This document shows, in pieces, positions 7,246-16,698 of a stretch of 45,632 bases of DNA (its first letter is position 1; each line of letters begins with the position of its first letter). The notes under the pieces were generated by a model. The model ran no database searches, was not told where the DNA came from, and was given only the letters and a program-made list of their open reading frames with translations. The position numbers and the translations under genes were made by a program. The DNA comes from an uncultured Prevotellaceae bacterium (lineage in GTDB: Bacteria > Bacteroidota > Bacteroidia > Bacteroidales > Bacteroidaceae), in the NCBI GenBank assembly GCA_902775475.1, contig CACYME010000042.1, positions 1-45,632 on the forward strand, read 5' to 3'.

Positions 7246-8199
7246 ATGGAGATTACGTTCTATTTTCTGATAGCCATCGCTCTGCTGGTTATCTACTTCG
7301 CCAAGAAGGCACTGGTTATCATCCCGCAGTCGGAGACTAAAATCATCGAGCGTCTGGGCCGCTACCGCGACACGCTCAAGCCGGGCATCAACCTCATCAT
7401 CCCCTTCATCGACAGGGCCAAGAACATCGTGGCACTGAAGAACGGGCGCTATGTCTACACCAACTGCATCGACTTGCGTGAACAGGTATATGACTTCCCC
7501 AAGCAGAATGTCATTACGAAAGACAACATCCAGATGGAAATCAATGCCCTGCTCTATTTCCAGATTATGGACCCCTTCAAGGCTGCCTACGAAATCAACA
7601 ACCTGCCAAACGCCATTGAGAAGCTCACGCAGACCACGCTGCGCAACATTATAGGTGAGCTGGAGCTCGACGAGACGCTCACCAGCCGCGACACCATCAA
7701 CACGAAGCTGCGTGTGGTGCTCGACGATGCTACCGACAAGTGGGGCGTGAAAGTAAACCGTGTGGAGCTGCAGGACATCACGCCGCCGTCCACGGTGCTG
7801 AACGCCATGGAGAAACAGATGCAGGCTGAGCGCAACAAGCGAGCACAGATACTGACATCGGAGGGTGAGAAGGCTGCAGAGATTCTGGCCTCAGAGGGTG
7901 AGAAGACCGCTATGATTAACCGTGCTGAGGCTAACAAGCAGCAGGCCATCCTCGTGGCCGAAGGTGAGGCACAAGCCCGCATCCGTCGTGCCGAGGCTGA
8001 GGCGAAGGCCATTGAGCTCATTACCCAGGCTGTGGGCAAGAGCACCAACCCCGCCAACTACCTGCTGGCACAGAAGTATATACAGATGCTCGAAGAACTG
8101 GCGCAGGGCGACAAGACGAAGACTGTTTATCTGCCCTACGAGGCGACGAACTTGATGGGTTCTATCGGCGGCATCAAGGAACTCTTCAAGGGCGAATAG
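7246..8199 (+). CDS. SPFH/Band 7 (stomatin-like) protein
   Basis: Membrane-anchored scaffold of the SPFH/prohibitin superfamily, 317 residues. An N-terminal hydrophobic anchor (ITFYFLIAIALLVIYF) is followed by the Band 7 domain (about 20-200; VIIPQSETKIIERLGRYRDTLKPGINLIIPF). A charged coiled coil follows at 190-265 (EGEKAAEILASEGEK, RAEAEAKAIELI), then a conserved tail (NPANYLLAQKYI). It matches the stomatin/paraslipin branch rather than HflK/HflC, because no protease gene is adjacent. It follows the NfeD gene and likely oligomerises with it in the inner membrane. It ends 16 nt from the convergent glmS stop. Confidence 0.92.
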   Translation: MEITFYFLIAIALLVIYFAKKALVIIPQSETKIIERLGRYRDTLKPGINLIIPFIDRAKNIVALKNGRYVYTNCIDLREQVYDFPKQNVITKDNIQMEINALLYFQIMDPFKAAYEINNLPNAIEKLTQTTLRNIIGELELDETLTSRDTINTKLRVVLDDATDKWGVKVNRVELQDITPPSTVLNAMEKQMQAERNKRAQILTSEGEKAAEILASEGEKTAMINRAEANKQQAILVAEGEAQARIRRAEAEAKAIELITQAVGKSTNPANYLLAQKYIQMLEELAQGDKTKTVYLPYEATNLMGSIGGIKELFKGE

Positions 8200-8215
8200 A
8201 GGGGGGGCAAAGAGG

Positions 8216-10060
8216 TCACTCTACGGTGACGCTCTTTGCCAGGTTGCGGGGCTGGTCGACATCCTTACCCTTGCAGACGGCCACATGGTAGGCCAGTAGT
8301 TGCAGGGGGATGGTGGCCACAAGCGGCTCAAGGCACTCCAGGACATCGGGTAGCTCAATCACCTCGTCGGCCAGCTTGGCAATGGTGGCATCGCCTTTCG
8401 ATACAAGCGCAATGACGCGGCCTTGCCTGGCCTTGATTTCCTGAATGTTTGAGAGCACCTTCTCGTACATGGCATTGTGAGTAGCAATGACTACCACGGG
8501 CATATCGCTATCTATCAAGGCGATAGGCCCGTGCTTCATTTCTGCTGCAGGGTAGCCTTCGGCGTGAATGTAGCTGATTTCTTTCAGCTTCAGAGCCCCC
8601 TCCAATGCAACGGGGTATGAGTAGCCTCGGCCAAGATATAGGAAGTTGTGGGCATAGGTGAAGGTGCGAGCCAGGTCTTTTACTCGCTCGTTCGTAGTCA
8701 GCACTTCGCGTATCTTCTCAGGGACATCGCTTAGCCCCTTCACCGTCTTCAGGTACTCCTGCCGGTTCACAGTGCCTTTCGCCTCGGCCAGCGCAAGGGC
8801 GAACATGGTGAGCACCGTCACCTGCCCTGTGAATGCTTTCGTGGAGGCGACGCCAATCTCGGGCCCCACATGGATATAGGTTCCTGTGTCGGTGGCGCGT
8901 GGGATGCTACTGCCGATGGCGTTGCAGATGCCGTAGATGAATGCCCCGCGCTGCTTGGCCAGTTGTACGGCGGCCAGCGTGTCGGCGGTCTCTCCGCTCT
9001 GGCTGATGGCTATCACCACGTCGTCCTTAGTTACCACGGGGTTGCGGTAGCGGAACTCTGAGGCGTACTCCACCTCCACCGGCAAACGGCAGAGCGTCTC
9101 GATGATTTGCTTGCCTATCAGCCCGGCGTGCCATGAGGTGCCGCAGGCCACGATGATGATGCGCTTGGCGGCAAGCAACTGGCGGCGGTAGTCGATTAGC
9201 GCCGAGAGCGTGACGTGGTCACCCTCAACGTTGACACGGCCACGCATACAGTTTGTCAGGCACTCTGGCTGCTCGAATATCTCCTTGAGCATGAAGTGCG
9301 GGTAGCCGCCTTTCTCTATCTGGCCCAAGTCGATGTCTACGGTCTTCACCTGCAGTTCCTGCTCTTCGCCGAGGAGACTCACCACATGAAGCTCCTCACC
9401 GCGACGCAGCACGGCTATGTTGCCGTCCTCGAGATAGACCACCTTGTCGGTGTACTCCACAATGGGGCTGGCATCGCTGCCCAGGAAGAACTCATCGTCG
9501 CCGATACCCACCACCAGCGGGCTCTGCTTGCGTGCAGCAATAATCTGGTTGGGGTCGCGCTTGTCGACGATGGCAATGGCGTAGGCGCCAATCACCTGGT
9601 AGAGGGCCACCTGCACGGCCTCGAGAAGCGAGATTTGCTTCTTCACCATGACATACTCAATGAGTTGTACGAGCACTTCGGTGTCGGTGTCACTCTGGAA
9701 GTGTATGCCCTTGGCGGAGAGCTTCGCCTTGATGTCGGCATAGTTCTCGATGATGCCATTGTGAATGATGGCCAGGTTGTGACTCTCGGAATAGTGGGGG
9801 TGGGCATTGCGGCTTGACGGTTCACCGTGGGTGGCCCATCGCGTGTGGGCAATGGCCACCGTGCCGCTGACGTCCTTGTCGGCACATAGCTCGCAGAGCG
9901 CGTCCACCTTTCCTTTCTGTTTGTAGATGTTCAGTTCGCCATTGGCGTTGATGAGGGCCACGCCGGCAGAGTCGTAACCACGGTACTCTAACCGCCGCAG
10001 GCCTTTGATGACAATGGGGTAAGCCTCGCGCTTACCCAGATAGCCTACGATTCCACACAT
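8216..10060 (-). CDS. glmS: Glutamine-fructose-6-phosphate aminotransferase (isomerizing)
   Basis: Makes glucosamine-6-phosphate from fructose-6-phosphate and glutamine, the first step to UDP-GlcNAc for peptidoglycan and lipid A. At 614 residues it is close to the family norm. The N-terminal class II amidase begins MCGIVGYLG with nucleophile Cys2, with the EYRGYDSAG and RWATHGEPSSRNAHPH motifs. Two SIS sugar-isomerase domains follow (VACGTSWHAGLIGKQIIE; ISQSGETADTLAA; YLGRGYSYPVALEGALKLKE; EGYPAAEMKHGPIALID), ending in the conserved KSVTVE. It lies 104 nt after lpxD on the same strand with a terminator-like hairpin between, so it is probably transcribed separately. No glmS ribozyme is evident. 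Confidence 0.97.
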   Translation of the reverse strand: MCGIVGYLGKREAYPIVIKGLRRLEYRGYDSAGVALINANGELNIYKQKGKVDALCELCADKDVSGTVAIAHTRWATHGEPSSRNAHPHYSESHNLAIIHNGIIENYADIKAKLSAKGIHFQSDTDTEVLVQLIEYVMVKKQISLLEAVQVALYQVIGAYAIAIVDKRDPNQIIAARKQSPLVVGIGDDEFFLGSDASPIVEYTDKVVYLEDGNIAVLRRGEELHVVSLLGEEQELQVKTVDIDLGQIEKGGYPHFMLKEIFEQPECLTNCMRGRVNVEGDHVTLSALIDYRRQLLAAKRIIIVACGTSWHAGLIGKQIIETLCRLPVEVEYASEFRYRNPVVTKDDVVIAISQSGETADTLAAVQLAKQRGAFIYGICNAIGSSIPRATDTGTYIHVGPEIGVASTKAFTGQVTVLTMFALALAEAKGTVNRQEYLKTVKGLSDVPEKIREVLTTNERVKDLARTFTYAHNFLYLGRGYSYPVALEGALKLKEISYIHAEGYPAAEMKHGPIALIDSDMPVVVIATHNAMYEKVLSNIQEIKARQGRVIALVSKGDATIAKLADEVIELPDVLECLEPLVATIPLQLLAYHVAVCKGKDVDQPRNLAKSVTVE

Positions 10061-10115
10061 AGTCTGTTTCCTTTCTTTTTGTGTTTATGTTTATGATTTG
10101 TCGTTATAGGGTATG

Positions 10116-10162
10116 AATAAGAATGGGCTGCGCACAAATCACGTACACAGCCCATTCTTATT
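10116..10162 (-). terminator. Hairpin after lpxD
   Basis: The perfect 15-bp arms 10116-10130 and 10148-10162 (AATAAGAATGGGCTG and complement) enclose a 17-nt loop, starting 3 nt past the lpxD stop. It likely separates lpxD from glmS transcription. Confidence 0.7.
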
Positions 10163-10164
10163 TC

Positions 10165-11208
10165 TTACTTTTCTGTTTTTTCTTGCAGCTCTTCGACACG
10201 CTTCTTCAGCTGGTTCAGCTCGCGGTACATGTCGGGTAGGTGCTTCATGACGGCCTGGGCACGGAAGAATACCTTCGGGTCCATGGCCGGAGAGCCAATG
10301 AGCTGTTCGCCCTGTCCACGTGTGTTGCTAATGACGCCACACTGTGCGCCCACGAAGGTGCGGTCGGCCACGTGGATGTGCCCGGCGAAACCGGCCTGTC
10401 CCCCCACCATGCACCAGTCGCCAATCTTGGTAGAGCCAGCCAGACCCACCTGGGCGGACATGACGGTGTTCTCGCCAACCTCGCAGTTGTGGGCCACCTG
10501 AATAAGATTGTCGAGCTTGGCGCCCTTATGGACGACAGTCTGCCCCATCGTAGAGCGGTCGACGCAGGTGTTGGCGCCAATCTCCACATCGTCCTCGATG
10601 ACGACGATGCCTATCTGGGGAATCTTGTCATAGCCCTCCTGATTAGGAGCAAAGCCGAAGCCGTCGGCACCGATGATGCTGCCGGCATGGATAGTAACAC
10701 GGTTGCCAAGGCGACACTGCTGGTAGACAACAACGGAGGGGTACAGGGTGCACTGGCTGCCGACGGTAGCGCCATCTCCAATGACCACATGGGGATAGAT
10801 TTGCGTTCCGTCGCCGATGACGGCGTGGTCGCCGATGACGGCGAACGGGCCAATGTAGACATTGTTGCCAATGGTGGCTGTAGGGGCGATACTCGCCAGG
10901 GGGTCAATACCCGTCTTGCGGGGCTGCATCTGCTGATAGAGTTGCAACAGGTGGGCTACAGCCTCGTAAGCGCTCTTCACGCGGATGAGAGTAGCGCTGA
11001 CGGGATGTTCAAGTTGCAAATCGTCGTCGACAAGCACAATGGTCGACTGGGTGTCGTAGATGAAATGGGTGTATTTGGGATTCGACAGGAAGGAGATGGC
11101 TCCTGGCTTTCCTTCTTCAATTTTGGCGAAGGTGCTGACAGTGGCTTCGTCGCGGCCTTCAACGCGTCCGCCGATCAATTCGGCAATTTGTTTGGCTGTA
11201 AACTCCAT
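10165..11208 (-). CDS. lpxD: UDP-3-O-acylglucosamine N-acyltransferase
   Basis: Third enzyme of lipid A synthesis: adds the N-linked 3-hydroxyacyl chain to UDP-3-O-acyl-glucosamine at the inner membrane. The start at 11208 ([18 protein letters not shown]) gives 347 residues, the family norm, and avoids overlap with the preceding gene; the longer frame's first 27 residues do not match the family. An N-terminal uridine-binding domain (1-100) precedes a left-handed beta-helix of hexapeptide repeats (102-300, such as [16 protein letters not shown]) with catalytic His240 in [12 protein letters not shown]-terminal coiled coil follows ([15 protein letters not shown]). The lpxC/fabZ and lpxA genes are not adjacent here. 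Confidence 0.96.
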   Translation of the reverse strand: MEFTAKQIAELIGGRVEGRDEATVSTFAKIEEGKPGAISFLSNPKYTHFIYDTQSTIVLVDDDLQLEHPVSATLIRVKSAYEAVAHLLQLYQQMQPRKTGIDPLASIAPTATIGNNVYIGPFAVIGDHAVIGDGTQIYPHVVIGDGATVGSQCTLYPSVVVYQQCRLGNRVTIHAGSIIGADGFGFAPNQEGYDKIPQIGIVVIEDDVEIGANTCVDRSTMGQTVVHKGAKLDNLIQVAHNCEVGENTVMSAQVGLAGSTKIGDWCMVGGQAGFAGHIHVADRTFVGAQCGVISNTRGQGEQLIGSPAMDPKVFFRAQAVMKHLPDMYRELNQLKKRVEELQEKTEK

Positions 11209-11270
11209 AAGCTCTTCTATGATTTTATTAGTGGTTGCTAAATCACATTTTTCATTCATCCACAAACCGC

Positions 11271-13658
11271 TTAGTTGAAGAAATTCCACGATACGCCCAG
11301 GTGAAAGACGGAGCGGTTGAGCGGATAGTGTGGGGTAAGGAACGACTGGCGGTCGAGGTCGTTGCCCAGTACATTGCTCATCATCACAAAGAAACGGGCG
11401 TGCTTCAGGTGAAGATTGGCATAGGCGTCGACAAAGGGAAAATTTCCTAATTCCATGCGTGCATCAGCGTTTTGCTGCACGGCATAACTGTTCATCTGTG
11501 GCACATATTCGGGGGCGTAATAGCGGCTGAACCAGGTGCCCGATGCCCCCAGCTCCACACGAAGTACGTGGGCCACCATGAATTGGAGGTAGAGGTTGGT
11601 AAAGACGTTCAGGCGTGGCAGGGGAAGCACCTCCTTGTCGCTGCTGGTCTGAAAAGTCACGATGTTGTCCCAGTGGATTGGTCCGAGGTTAAGCCGCTGG
11701 TCGAGCTGTGCGGTGAAGACGGCCAGCGAGGCATCGTGCTGCAGGAAAGAAGCCGTAAGAGCGTTGCGCTGCTCTTGATTGATGGCGAAGCTGGTGGCGA
11801 GGTAGGTGTAGTTCTCGATCTCGTCGAGGGCAACGCGCAGGGTGGTATGCGTCTTGTCGTAGCTGAGCCGGCCTTCCAGGTGTGTGCGTGTCTCTTTGCT
11901 GAAGTGGTCGTTGTCCCACCAAAGGTGCTTCGAGTGGTAGCGACGCTGCAGGAAGGTGGGGTTCAGACGATGCAGGTGGGCTAAGGCATCAAAATGAAGG
12001 GTGTCGCCAAACAGGCGCAGGTTCAGGTCGGCGCGTGCGTCAAGTTTCAACTGCCCTGCGTCCTCGCCTGCGAGCCATGCCTCAGCGGTGATGTCGTAGT
12101 GGAGCAGCTTGCCCTGAGTCTTCTGCAGCTGACCGCCGATGCTCACGTTGTGCTCCGTCCAGCGGTCCATGATGGCGCTATCGGCAGTGGCCAGCGAGGG
12201 CATGTCGAAGCGGCGCAGCTCGTGGGTGGCAAAGGCTTTCAGCCCGGCTGCGGCATACTTGTTGAATCCTTCGAGCAGGGCGATGGCTACGGTGTTGCGC
12301 AGACCGAAGTGCTTCGTGGGGTCATAGATGGAGTCGCGGCTATAGCTGCCCGTGTTAGGACGAAAACGATAGAGTGTGTCGGCGTAATAGTTAGCGGGAG
12401 AATTGTAGGCTTGATAAATATGCCTGTAGTTGGCAACTTCAGCGGTATGGATGAAGCTGGTGACAGGCACGAACTCGCGCTTGGTGTAAAGTTCGATGCT
12501 GTCGTTAGCTGCTTTCTCAGCGGCGATGAGCGAGTCAGCCATTTCTTTCGACGTGACACTGATGCGGCCGTTCTCAGCCATCTCTACATTTCCATTGGCC
12601 AGAGAATCGGTCAGCAACGAGTCGGCCACTTCATTAAGGGTAGCTGGAGCAACTTGAGGAGTCGGCGCATCGCCTACAATGCGGGCATCGTCTGGGCGTC
12701 CGGAGGGGGCAGGTTCATCGGCCCTACCTTCCTCGTTGGCATTCTTCTGTTCATTCTCCTTGGCGGCAGCTAGGGCAAACTGCTTGGCCTTAATCTCTTC
12801 CTCTGTCATGGGAACACGGCGGTAGAAGCCCAGGCTGTAGCGGTGAGTGAGGAAGAACCGCTGGTGGTTGTTGCGATTCCAGTTGGAATTGAGCACGGTG
12901 GGTATCTCGTTGTCGGAATAGCTCTCGGTGAACAGCTCGGGGTGGGTCACGTAGTCATCATTGGTGATACCTCCGTTCTCAGCAGCTTTCTGATGCCAGT
13001 TCTGATACAACAAATGTAGCTGGTAGCGGTCGCCCAGATGAGATACAAAGAAGGTCGCGCCAAAATGGGAATTATTCTGATTCTGATAATAGCCGCGGGC
13101 ATAGCGATAGTCGAGGTTGAAGCCTATACCCGTTCTTTTACCGGCATTCACTGCGAAGAGAGCGTTGATGAGGTCCTCACCGTTAGTCTTGTCGCCACAA
13201 CTACCATAGCTGAGGTTGGTGATGGGTGACAAGGTATTGGTGAAGTGCCACTGGTCTGGCTGGCGGAGCATCTGGTCGTAGGTGTCGAGAAAAAGGAACT
13301 GACTGCTCTCTTTGCGGTCGGCAAAGATGCGTGAGAGCCGCGACGTGTAGTTCGACCCAATAGTGTTATAGTCGCCATACATGCCAGTAGCCATCGTAGA
13401 CTGTGGATAGAGGTGGGGGAGGGTGTCAACATCAACCTTGTGCATGTCGCCAAAACGGCGGTCAACCGTCCAGGTGTAGATACCCTTCGGCACCTCCTTG
13501 GCTTTAGTTGTGTCGTTACTGTGTGGATTGAAATTGCCGTTGCGCCCATCGCGCTGGGTGATATTGCCGCTTTCGTCAATTTGGTTGTAGGTCTGACCGC
13601 TGGCAAAGGCCGGCAGCAGGAATATGAATAACGCTATGTAGTATCTAATGATTTTCAC
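11271..13658 (-). CDS. Putative porin, Bacteroidota family, with charged insert
   Basis: Outer-membrane beta-barrel of the Bacteroidota 'putative porin' family (PF14121-type), 795 residues. A signal peptide ([18 protein letters not shown]) and a plug-like N-terminus lead into many amphipathic strands, closing with [10 protein letters not shown] and its aromatic terminal region. Residues 284-394 form a charged, Ala/Asp/Glu-rich low-complexity insert ([20 protein letters not shown]... to ...[12 protein letters not shown]), absent as far as I recall from shorter homologues, and probably a periplasmic or extracellular loop. Solute specificity is unknown. It lies 36 nt downstream of the 84-residue membrane protein and 62 nt before lpxD, so it may belong to an envelope operon. 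Confidence 0.82.
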   Translation of the reverse strand: MKIIRYYIALFIFLLPAFASGQTYNQIDESGNITQRDGRNGNFNPHSNDTTKAKEVPKGIYTWTVDRRFGDMHKVDVDTLPHLYPQSTMATGMYGDYNTIGSNYTSRLSRIFADRKESSQFLFLDTYDQMLRQPDQWHFTNTLSPITNLSYGSCGDKTNGEDLINALFAVNAGKRTGIGFNLDYRYARGYYQNQNNSHFGATFFVSHLGDRYQLHLLYQNWHQKAAENGGITNDDYVTHPELFTESYSDNEIPTVLNSNWNRNNHQRFFLTHRYSLGFYRRVPMTEEEIKAKQFALAAAKENEQKNANEEGRADEPAPSGRPDDARIVGDAPTPQVAPATLNEVADSLLTDSLANGNVEMAENGRISVTSKEMADSLIAAEKAANDSIELYTKREFVPVTSFIHTAEVANYRHIYQAYNSPANYYADTLYRFRPNTGSYSRDSIYDPTKHFGLRNTVAIALLEGFNKYAAAGLKAFATHELRRFDMPSLATADSAIMDRWTEHNVSIGGQLQKTQGKLLHYDITAEAWLAGEDAGQLKLDARADLNLRLFGDTLHFDALAHLHRLNPTFLQRRYHSKHLWWDNDHFSKETRTHLEGRLSYDKTHTTLRVALDEIENYTYLATSFAINQEQRNALTASFLQHDASLAVFTAQLDQRLNLGPIHWDNIVTFQTSSDKEVLPLPRLNVFTNLYLQFMVAHVLRVELGASGTWFSRYYAPEYVPQMNSYAVQQNADARMELGNFPFVDAYANLHLKHARFFVMMSNVLGNDLDRQSFLTPHYPLNRSVFHLGVSWNFFN

Positions 13659-13694
13659 AATAAATGTCCGTAAAGAGTCCGTGACTTGTCCTGT

Positions 13695-13949
13695 CTAAAT
13701 CTTGAAGATGCGGAGGAAAAGCTCTACGAACTTGAAGACGAGCGACACAATGAGAATCCATTTGGCTACCTCATGGTCGGCGTTGAAGTAGACGATAAGT
13801 CCTGCTATGGCACCAACCATGAAGATGATGTTAAGCCAGAGTCGCAACGTACGAGTGCGGCTGCTGTCGCGGAACGGTTCCAGGTTGTGGCGGCGAGGCC
13901 GGTTTTGCATGGCCTCGTCGACGTTCTTCTCCAGTTCTTCGTCGGTCAT
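13695..13949 (-). CDS. Small two-helix membrane protein, unknown
   Basis: An 84-residue protein with a charged N-terminus (MTDEELEKNVDEAMQNRPRR) and two hydrophobic helices (LWLNIIFMVGAIAGLIVYF, about 38-56; WILIVSLVFKFVELFLRIF, about 64-82). Its start overlaps the stop of the DUF4468 gene by 4 nt (ATGA), strong evidence of real translation and coupling. I do not recognise a family and assign no function. Confidence 0.75.
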   Translation of the reverse strand: MTDEELEKNVDEAMQNRPRRHNLEPFRDSSRTRTLRLWLNIIFMVGAIAGLIVYFNADHEVAKWILIVSLVFKFVELFLRIFKI

Positions 13950-14551
13950 TGTGTCAAAGCAGTCTTAAATAGGTTGAACAAGTAGTCTTTGCGGTCGATG
14001 GTCTTGCGGCGGAACTTGCCACTGACGCGAGCCAGCTTCGTCATCTTCTTGTTCAGGCCGTAGCGGTCGGTAATCCACTCCTCTGCATAATATGTCTGTG
14101 GGTCGCGCTCCTCATCGTAGAGATAGACGATACGTGTCATTGATACCGTGGCCTCGCCATCTTTGCAATCAACAATCAGATGGTACATCAGCCTTGTGCG
14201 GTCAAGGTTCAGAGGCTTGTTCTTGAAGACGAGCCACTCCTGGTAGTTGCCCACGAGCTGTAGTTTTGATGGATCTTCCAGCACCATGCGGCTCTGTTCC
14301 AACTGCCCTTCCTCCTTAGTGAGGCGCTTCAGCTGGTTCTGCATGATGTCGTAAATCTGCTTGCCGTTCTTCCCTGGCACCTGGATGGTGGTCTTGAAGA
14401 GCACTTTTCCGTCAACTACAGGCACGGCTCCAGCAAGATATGCCTGATCGGCATTGGCGGTGTTCTTTACGGGCTGACGCTCCCAGGTGTTGTCCTGAGC
14501 AGCGGCAACCAATGGCAGGCTCATCAGCAGGGCTATGAATAATCGTTTCAT
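13946..14551 (-). CDS. DUF4468-type exported protein
   Basis: A 201-residue protein with a clear signal peptide (MKRLFIALLMSLPLVAAAQ). The mature part matches my memory of DUF4468 proteins, common in Bacteroidota, often described as having a TBP-like fold: VPGKNGKQIYDIMQNQL, then alternating strands (MYHLIVDCKDGEATVSMTRIVYLYDEE) and a YAEEWITDRYGLNKK segment. Function is unknown. It heads the minus-strand group DUF4468, small membrane protein, putative porin and lpxD, consistent with an envelope role. A -7 element lies upstream at 14586-14593. Confidence 0.72.
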   Translation of the reverse strand: MKRLFIALLMSLPLVAAAQDNTWERQPVKNTANADQAYLAGAVPVVDGKVLFKTTIQVPGKNGKQIYDIMQNQLKRLTKEEGQLEQSRMVLEDPSKLQLVGNYQEWLVFKNKPLNLDRTRLMYHLIVDCKDGEATVSMTRIVYLYDEERDPQTYYAEEWITDRYGLNKKMTKLARVSGKFRRKTIDRKDYLFNLFKTALTQ

Positions 14552-14583
14552 TGTTTTCTTTTGTTTAATTGATGATTTACGAG

Positions 14584-14647
14584 TGCAAAATTACAAAATA
14601 ATTCATAATTCACCATTCATAATTCACAATTATTTCGTAACTTTGCA
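14584..14647. promoter_or_regulatory. Mirror-image divergent promoters
   Basis: Minus-strand TAATTTTG (14586-14593, complement read) serves the DUF4468 gene, and plus-strand TAACTTTG (14638-14645) faces the alpha/beta hydrolase. The 20-nt blocks 14584-14603 and 14628-14647 are inverted copies matching at 18 of 20 positions, so the two promoters mirror each other. No TTG -33 element is evident for either. Confidence 0.55.
14601..14628. repeat. Four-unit heptamer array between divergent promoters
   Basis: The stretch reads as four 7-mers, ATTCATA, ATTCACC, ATTCATA and ATTCACA, filling the space between the two -7 elements. Confidence 0.5.
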
Positions 14648-14667
14648 AAAATTTTCGACCTGTACTT

Positions 14668-14709
14668 GATAATCCGGCGTGGGCGGACGAAAATCCGCAG
14701 CCTTCGGAT
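14668..14709. repeat. 21-bp repeat copy B plus small hairpin
   Basis: 14668-14688 matches 7197-7217 at 19 of 21 positions. It is followed by ATCCG/CGGAT (14693-14697 with 14705-14709) around a 7-nt loop. It lies in the leader of the alpha/beta hydrolase gene. Confidence 0.45.
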
Positions 14710-14793
14710 AAAAATACGGACAGTGCGATTTTCATAAAACGAAGCTGCGCCATGATTCAACCGCGGGCCGGAATGATTGCAATATAGTTTGCT

Positions 14794-16011
14794 ATGGTTG
14801 TAAGGAATATTCTGTTTTTTTTACTGTTGATTTGCCCGCTAACCTTAACGGCGCAAGATGTCGGTAAGCATGAGCTACTAGCGGAGCATATCTTCTCGTT
14901 GCTTCTTCATAATCAGACCGATAGCCTCTATGCCTTGTTAGCCGAGAATATCAAGGCGCAGCTGCCGCGTGAACAGCTTGAGGGCGGATTGACGAGGGTG
15001 GAGCAGATGGCAGGGCCCTACCAGCGCCATGGCGAGTGGAAACATGAGACGTCAGCACATGGCGACGTTTGGTCGTCAACCCTCGAATTCGAACAGGGTC
15101 AATTTTCTTTTGTCGTCGTCATCGATGCGAATGGCTGCATTCAGGGCTTGCGCATCATGCCTAATATGAATAAACAGGCTGTTAAGAATATGCCTTTATC
15201 CCCTGATGCTGTTGAGGTAGATGATACGGTGCGCACTGGAACTGAAATCGCCTTGCCCTGCTCGGTGGTGATTAGTGGGCGTTCGACCAGTCCGCCCATC
15301 GTGGTGATGGTACATGGTTCTGGAGCGCTTGACCGCAATGAGACCGTGATGGCTAACGCTCCATTTCTTGACCTTTCAAGACAGTTGGCGGAGCAGGGCA
15401 TCAGTTCACTGCGCTATGACAAACGTACTGCTGTCTATCCGGAGACAGTCAGCACGATGGACGACGAGACCATCCTCGATGCTTTATCAGCTATAAGTCT
15501 CGCACGCACCTATAGTAATAACGTATTTCTTCTGGGGCACAGTCTGGGTGCCATGCTGGCTCCTGAGATTGCCACGCGAACAAATCTACAAGGCATCATT
15601 ATGATGGCAGCACCGGCACGCGACCTGTCAGAAGTGATTGACGAGCAACTTTCTTACCTGGTGCCAGCCGATTCTGCCGAAAGTATAAAACAGACAACCA
15701 TCGAGCAGCTGCGTCAGCAGAGTCCTCACTATCTGCAACCCCAGCATCAGGTAGAGACAGCGCAAAGTCTCTCTTTGCCCATGCTCATCATGCAGGGTGG
15801 GCGTGACTATCAAGTTACCATGCGCGATTTTGACCTCTGGCGGGATGCCTTAAAGGAGCATCCACGGGTTCTGTTTGCCGACTATCCGGCGCTGAACCAT
15901 CTGTTCCTGCCTGGTGAGGGGAAATCCTCCCCGCAGGAGTATGCAACTCCTGGAACCATCCCCGCCGAGGTGACTGATGCCATAGCCAAGTTCATAACCT
16001 CTCAACAATAA
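14794..16011 (+). CDS. Exported alpha/beta hydrolase with DUF3887-like N-terminus
   Basis: A 405-residue predicted periplasmic hydrolase. After a signal peptide (ILFFLLLICPLTLTA/Q), residues 25-125 resemble the DUF3887 domain often found ahead of alpha/beta hydrolases. The catalytic domain (about 150-400) has the oxyanion segment VHGSGALDRNE, nucleophile Ser250 in GHSLG, Asp338 in GGRDYQV and His369 in ALNHLF, a complete triad. The natural ester or amide substrate is unknown. The leader is about 150 nt. The deoxynucleoside kinase genes follow after 26 nt, so they may be co-transcribed, with no obvious shared function. Confidence 0.85.
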   Translation: MVVRNILFFLLLICPLTLTAQDVGKHELLAEHIFSLLLHNQTDSLYALLAENIKAQLPREQLEGGLTRVEQMAGPYQRHGEWKHETSAHGDVWSSTLEFEQGQFSFVVVIDANGCIQGLRIMPNMNKQAVKNMPLSPDAVEVDDTVRTGTEIALPCSVVISGRSTSPPIVVMVHGSGALDRNETVMANAPFLDLSRQLAEQGISSLRYDKRTAVYPETVSTMDDETILDALSAISLARTYSNNVFLLGHSLGAMLAPEIATRTNLQGIIMMAAPARDLSEVIDEQLSYLVPADSAESIKQTTIEQLRQQSPHYLQPQHQVETAQSLSLPMLIMQGGRDYQVTMRDFDLWRDALKEHPRVLFADYPALNHLFLPGEGKSSPQEYATPGTIPAEVTDAIAKFITSQQ

Positions 16012-16037
16012 CCACTCAACAACACCCCTTCAACGTC

Positions 16038-16661
16038 ATGCACATTGCCATCGCAGGAAATATTGGCAGCGGGAAGTCAACGCTGACGCAGATGCTGGCC
16101 CGCCACTATGGATGGGAGCCACGCTTCGAGGCCGTCGCCAACAACCCCTATCTGGAGGATTACTACCGCGACCTGCACCGGTGGTCGTTCAACCTGGAGG
16201 TCTACTTCCTGAAGGAGCGTTTCCGCGACCTCATCGCTATCAGCAACGCTCATCATACCGTTATTCAGGACCGTAGCATCTTCGAAGGCGTCTATGTCTT
16301 CATGGCCAACAATAAGGCTATGGGCAACATGAGCGACCGCGACTACGATACTTTCATGGAGCTTTTCGAACAGATGATGACCGTGGTACACGTTCCCGAC
16401 CTGATGATCTATCTGCGTGCTTCAGTGGCCCATCTTGTCAGCAACATCCAGAAACGCGGGCGAGGCTATGAACAGCAGATACAGCTGGACTATCTGGAGA
16501 ACCTGAACCGCCGCTACGAGGATTTCATTTTGCACAAATACCCAGGCCGCGTGATGATTATCGAAAAGGACAACCTTGACTTCCAGCACAACCCAAAGGA
16601 TTTTGCCAAGATTGTCGACCGCATCGACCGCACCCTCTTTGGCCTCTTCCCGGAAGACTAA
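16038..16661 (+). CDS. Deoxynucleoside kinase, copy 1
   Basis: A 207-residue kinase of the dNK/dCK/dGK family, which phosphorylates deoxynucleosides for salvage. It shows the P-loop GNIGSGKST near the N-terminus, the QDRSIFEGVYVF motif (catalytic base region with DRS) and the arginine-rich lid KRGRGYEQQ. Tail ends TLFGLFPED. The next gene, 37 nt downstream, is a close paralogue. By analogy with the tandem dAK/dGK genes of Lactobacillus, the two may form a heterodimer with different base preference. Specificity cannot be read safely. Confidence 0.93.
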   Translation: MHIAIAGNIGSGKSTLTQMLARHYGWEPRFEAVANNPYLEDYYRDLHRWSFNLEVYFLKERFRDLIAISNAHHTVIQDRSIFEGVYVFMANNKAMGNMSDRDYDTFMELFEQMMTVVHVPDLMIYLRASVAHLVSNIQKRGRGYEQQIQLDYLENLNRRYEDFILHKYPGRVMIIEKDNLDFQHNPKDFAKIVDRIDRTLFGLFPED

Positions 16662-16698
16662 CCAATCAGTAAATCGTAAATTCAAAAATCGTAAGTAT

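Noticed and set aside
10061-10164. glmS ribozyme or riboswitch upstream of glmS
   Set aside because: The spacer is only about 100 nt, is partly a terminator hairpin for lpxD, and lacks a recognisable ribozyme core.
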